NCBI RefSeq assembly: GCF_030817015.1
Contig: NZ_JAUSYS010000001.1
Coordinates: 3,410,001-3,474,000 of the forward strand
DNA: 64,000 nucleotides
From: Arthrobacter sp. V1I7
GTDB lineage: Bacteria; Actinomycetota; Actinomycetes; Actinomycetales; Micrococcaceae
Direction of reading: 5' to 3'
Made by a program: the position numbers and the translations under genes. The first letter of the stretch is position 1, and every line of letters starts with the position of its first letter. This document shows, one piece after another, positions 60,774-64,000 of this stretch. Below the pieces are notes generated by a model. That model saw nothing but the letters and a program-made list of their open reading frames with translations, had not been told where the DNA came from and searched no databases.

Positions 60774-63552
60774 TTAATCTGGCTGCTGCGCCCATACAGC
60801 GCAGCTGAGTCGTACAGGGCACTGGTCGCAAACGTCAGGGTCATCAACCCCGGGAGGCAGATATTCACTTGGAGCCGGAACGATTATGTCGAGAGCCGGC
60901 CTCTCCCCTCTCACCGCAGTTTGGTAAGCGAGATCGAGCGGATTGTCGGAGGGGCGGGATTTGCCGGCCAGAGTAAGAATCCAAAGCCCGTGAGCCGAGC
61001 GCCCAGTCACGTTTATGACGCGCTTTGCCAGACTGCTGGAGCGCTGGCCTGGGGTGAAATGTCGCCAGAGATCGTTGGCGGTCCTCGAGGCCTTCATCGC
61101 GCTCAGGTGCTTGAGTCTGGCGAGCGCACCGACAATGTTCCCGTACAGCATGGAGTGGTGATGCTCGGACTGGTAGGCAGCCGACTGCCCGAGGATCCAT
61201 TGAAGGGCGAGGCGCCGTGCGCAGACCACTGCCGACGCGGCTGCGCGGGCATCCACCCTGTCCACAGCCCGGCTCAGTTCTGTTGCCGGAACCGATTGCG
61301 CAGCCAGTGGCGTGGGCTCAGCCAGACCACCGACATCCCCTGCGGGCGAGACAACCCCAACCCTCAGACCAGCAGCTCTCGTTCGTATTGCGTCAGTCGC
61401 TCGTATTGGACGGGTCAGGAGGGAGAGGATCGCCGAGGGGTTGTGCCGCTCACCTCCTATTTCCGATATCCAGCTCAGCGTGACCTTGTTGCCAGTCGTT
61501 ACGCCATCAAGTGCAAGCCATAGCAAGTAGAGATCGCTCAAAGCTGCGTTCTCAGCTCGGGCCGACAGGATCTCGACTGTAATCGAATCGACTGAGGCCG
61601 TAGCGCCGACCATGTCATCCATGCGGAAGGGCCACGACATCGTCTGAACGAATGAAGGGAAGGCTCCCTCTGCCATGTTCGTCAGATGTACGTCACCTTC
61701 TTGCTTACGCAGTCCGAGCGCATCCAAACCACGCAGCTCACTTATCGCGCCAGCACTCGGTTCTAAATCACCAAGTGCGTCGAACTCTGCGGTTCGGCCC
61801 AGCAACATGCCCACGACATCGACGAGCCCGTCAACATCAATCTCGTCATCGAGACCAACAGAGAAGCCCTCCACTTTGGCAGCAATTTCTCGCCGTTCGT
61901 CCTCAGCAAGGTCGCGCATGCCCTGCGCAAGTTTGCTTCTGAGGAATCTAATGTGGTCTTTGAGCGCGACTCGCTCCCGCGATGCCATCTCTTCCACCAA
62001 CGCCACAGTGGAGGAGATCACCGCCGTAATTCCCGCCGCTTCGTCCCGACTCAGATCACCCCATGGAATGAGACGCAATGGGTTTCCTGCCGCCAGCCGG
62101 ATACGTTCGACATCGGACGATTCGTGATCCCTCTCGCCCAGCGGCTCAACCTCCGCAATTATCAAGCGGTTGAGTTGTATCGCCCTCTCTCGCCACTGCT
62201 CGCCCGTCGTACAGCCTCTAAAAAATGGTAGACCGCGACGCAGAGCGCTGACATAGTCCACGGTCTGGCCTCTCAGCCCATGGGTCTCTAGATAACCGCT
62301 CGCGGCAATGTCAAGAAGCGTTTCATCACTAAGCACCACCTCCGCACCGCCGCCGGCCAGCGGCTTGATGCAGTCGTGGATAGCGAGAAGGAACGTCCCA
62401 ATCGGCAACTGTGCCAAATCTGTCGGGCCAGACCCCGCGTCCCCGGCCAATCTCCTGACGAACCTCTCCACGGATTTCGCATCAGCGCCCAAACCAGCGA
62501 GGAGGATTTCCCCTTCCGGCTACGGTTTCACGCCGCCACTGCCGTACGAGTTCCGCTGGACTGCGGCATTCCAAAACGGTGACGCTCTCAGCGAGCCCGT
62601 CCAGCGCGACAGGTTCACCGCTGAGCGCCTTGAGAAGCGCTTCCCCCCCAGGGGCAATATCCGCAGCTCCACTCGAGCCGCCTTGAGGGGTGGTTACAGG
62701 CCCGGGTACTGGCATGTCCCACTTATCGACGAAGAATCGACGCCATGTTTCGAAGGCGGGATTGGCTCCATCGTCATGCACTACGAAAATCTGGTCGACA
62801 TTGGGAATGCACCGAAGTAGTTGGAACAAGGCCCACTGTGGCGGCGTGAAAAAGTAGAAACCGTGGTGGACGATCGCTCTCGTACCGCGGGCGATCCCAA
62901 ACGCGGCCTCCAGAGCACGGTCAATCCGGTCACGCAAGTTGCGTGCATGACTGGTCGATTGCGTCTTAAACTCTTGAAAATCGATCCAAAGATCCGTTCG
63001 AGGCGCTGCCAGCGACGGGATCTCGTTCTCTAGCCAAGCCCACGCATCCACGGCCGCTCGGCCTAGGTCATCGCTCACGGACAGTTCTCGAGGATGAACA
63101 CCCGCAGCAGTCAGCGTATGAACGGTGCGGGAGAACTCCCGCCGAGATCTTACTAGGAGTCGTCCCATCGCAGGATCTGGAGCCATAACTCTGGCGAACC
63201 GCCTCAGTGCGTCATCAAACTGAATACCCAGCCGAAACCGGCGGCCAGTGGCTAGCTGCTGCCATTCAGAGATTTCTCGCTCATAGCTTTTGTTGCCTTC
63301 CCTCCCCAGAACGTCCGGACCGGGGAATCTTTCGAGAGGCAGCGCCATATCCGGCATCCCTGGCAGCAAGACGAGGTCCGTCAATGTCGCGATAGGCAAA
63401 CCGACGACACCCGAAGCTCGCACGCTCCTCGCAAGCGAGCCCGTTGCTGTCACATGGGAAGCGGCTTCCCAGCTGGTCCCATGCTCATTCAACATTGCAC
63501 GCAGAAACTGCTCATCAACCCGTCCGCTGGCTACAGCCTTCCATCCACCCAT
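60774..63552 (-). pseudogene. AddB-like protein, split by a frameshift
   Basis: Two minus-strand frames (63552-62482 and 62492-60774) join into a ~925-residue AddB-like protein if one base is removed near 62510 (VRQWRRETVA then EGEILLAGLGADAKS). The N-terminal part resembles an inactive helicase (FDDALRRFARV, AIVHHGFYFFTPPQWALF). The C-terminus has CDQCPVRLSC (C-x2-C-x5-C) and an upstream Cys in VVCARRLALQW, the AddB [4Fe-4S] pattern. The usual nuclease residues (GxxxH, D, QxxxY) are not evident. Start ATG 63552 has GGAGG; it lies 12 bases after the helicase stop. May be a sequencing error. Confidence 0.6.
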
Positions 63553-63564
63553 TCACTACCTCCG

Positions 63565-64000
63565 CTAGATTAGAAGATCTGCCCAGGACTTGGGCTGCCC
63601 GTTTCGCGTACTCCGACGATACGGAACGTAGACCCGAAGCTGGTCTTTGGCACGCGTCAGGGCCACGTAAAGGAGCCGGGCCTCCTCACGAGCCGTTTCT
63701 AGGTCGTCTTGAGCCCAGAGGGACTGATCCTCCTCGGAGACGTTCGAGAACCTCGCCGGTCCACTTCCGCCGTTCCATTGCCAGACCACTCGAGGGAGCT
63801 CGCTGTCCCTACGTAATACGGCGACTCGCGTCGCAACGTTTTTGGGTGTCTCGAACTTCGTCCAGCTATGAGGCACTATGACGCGGTCAAACTCAAGCCC
63901 CTTGGCCTTATGGACGGTGAGAGCTGTCGTCCTGCCCTCGAGGTCGCCCCATTCAACCGGCTCGTCCTCGGCACGGTTGGTGGCTATATTCAGCTGAAGC
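63565..64000 (-). CDS. UvrD/AddA-type helicase, C-terminal part (runs off window)
   Basis: The last ~144 residues of an SF1 helicase, cut by the window end. Motif V is TALTVHKAKGLEFDRVIVPH and motif VI is EEARLLYVALTRAKDQLRVY; both are typical of UvrD/AddA. The stop at 63565 is followed 12 bases later by the start of the AddB-like gene, so the two form an operon like AddAB. The ending at SWADLLI shortly after motif VI shows that no AddA C-terminal nuclease is present. Confidence 0.85.
   Translation of the reverse strand, partial: LQLNIATNRAEDEPVEWGDLEGRTTALTVHKAKGLEFDRVIVPHSWTKFETPKNVATRVAVLRRDSELPRVVWQWNGGSGPARFSNVSEEDQSLWAQDDLETAREEARLLYVALTRAKDQLRVYVPYRRSTRNGQPKSWADLLI

Overview
The window looks like an accessory (island or plasmid-like) stretch from a high-GC actinobacterium of the Arthrobacter / Paenarthrobacter group (Micrococcaceae). 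The reasons are the GC-rich codon use, frequent GTG and TTG starts, a levan fructotransferase very like the one I recall from Arthrobacter ureafaciens, and several small families (DUF4192, DUF4383, a STAS/SEC14-like protein, DM13) that are common in that group. No database search was run; all family calls come from reading the translated sequence.

Layout. 1-20.4 kb is a mobile-element graveyard. It holds two or three IS110-type elements or remnants, an IS256 element inserted at the 3' end of an IS110 gene, an IS1634-type element with clear terminal repeats and an 11-bp direct repeat, and gene stumps (aldo/keto reductase, GH42 beta-galactosidase). Between them sit a few intact genes: a LamG lipoprotein, a formate/nitrite transporter, a second methionine aminopeptidase divergent from an XRE regulator, a DUF4192 protein, DprA and a serine recombinase. 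A family of about 270-bp repeats with inverted ends occurs at least four times here, and two copies lie directly upstream of the DUF4192 and dprA start codons. 20.5-22 kb holds a membrane protein and a DM13 protein.

22.1-29.0 kb is a complete Wadjet-type jetABCD operon, an SMC-like anti-plasmid defence system. A decayed jetC piece follows at 29.5 kb and a decayed jetA piece lies at 48.5 kb, so a second Wadjet locus appears to have been lost. 30.9-38.6 kb is a levan utilisation locus. A Tat-exported levan fructotransferase is divergent from an operon of cytoplasmic GH32 hydrolase, sugar-binding lipoprotein, two ABC permeases and a LacI regulator; three 18-bp operator-like sites lie between the two arms. 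38.8-45.0 kb is a nucleoside/ribose salvage block (GntR regulator, nucleoside hydrolase, MFS transporter, ribokinase, GNAT) interrupted by a secreted subtilisin. 45-54.5 kb mixes small intact enzymes with decayed genes: pdxA, a DeoR regulator, two flavin monooxygenase copies and a truncated IS30 transposase.

54.9-64 kb looks like a second defence island with less GC-rich coding. It has an SF2 helicase with a candidate C-terminal PD-(D/E)XK nuclease, divergent from a GmrSD-like DUF262/HNH protein. After an IS21 remnant comes an AddAB-like pair: a UvrD-type helicase running off the window end, and an AddB-like partner with an Fe-S cysteine pattern and a frameshift. The strongest candidates for something undescribed are the repeat family, the leaderless Map/XRE module, and the helicase-nuclease/DUF262/AddAB-like group.
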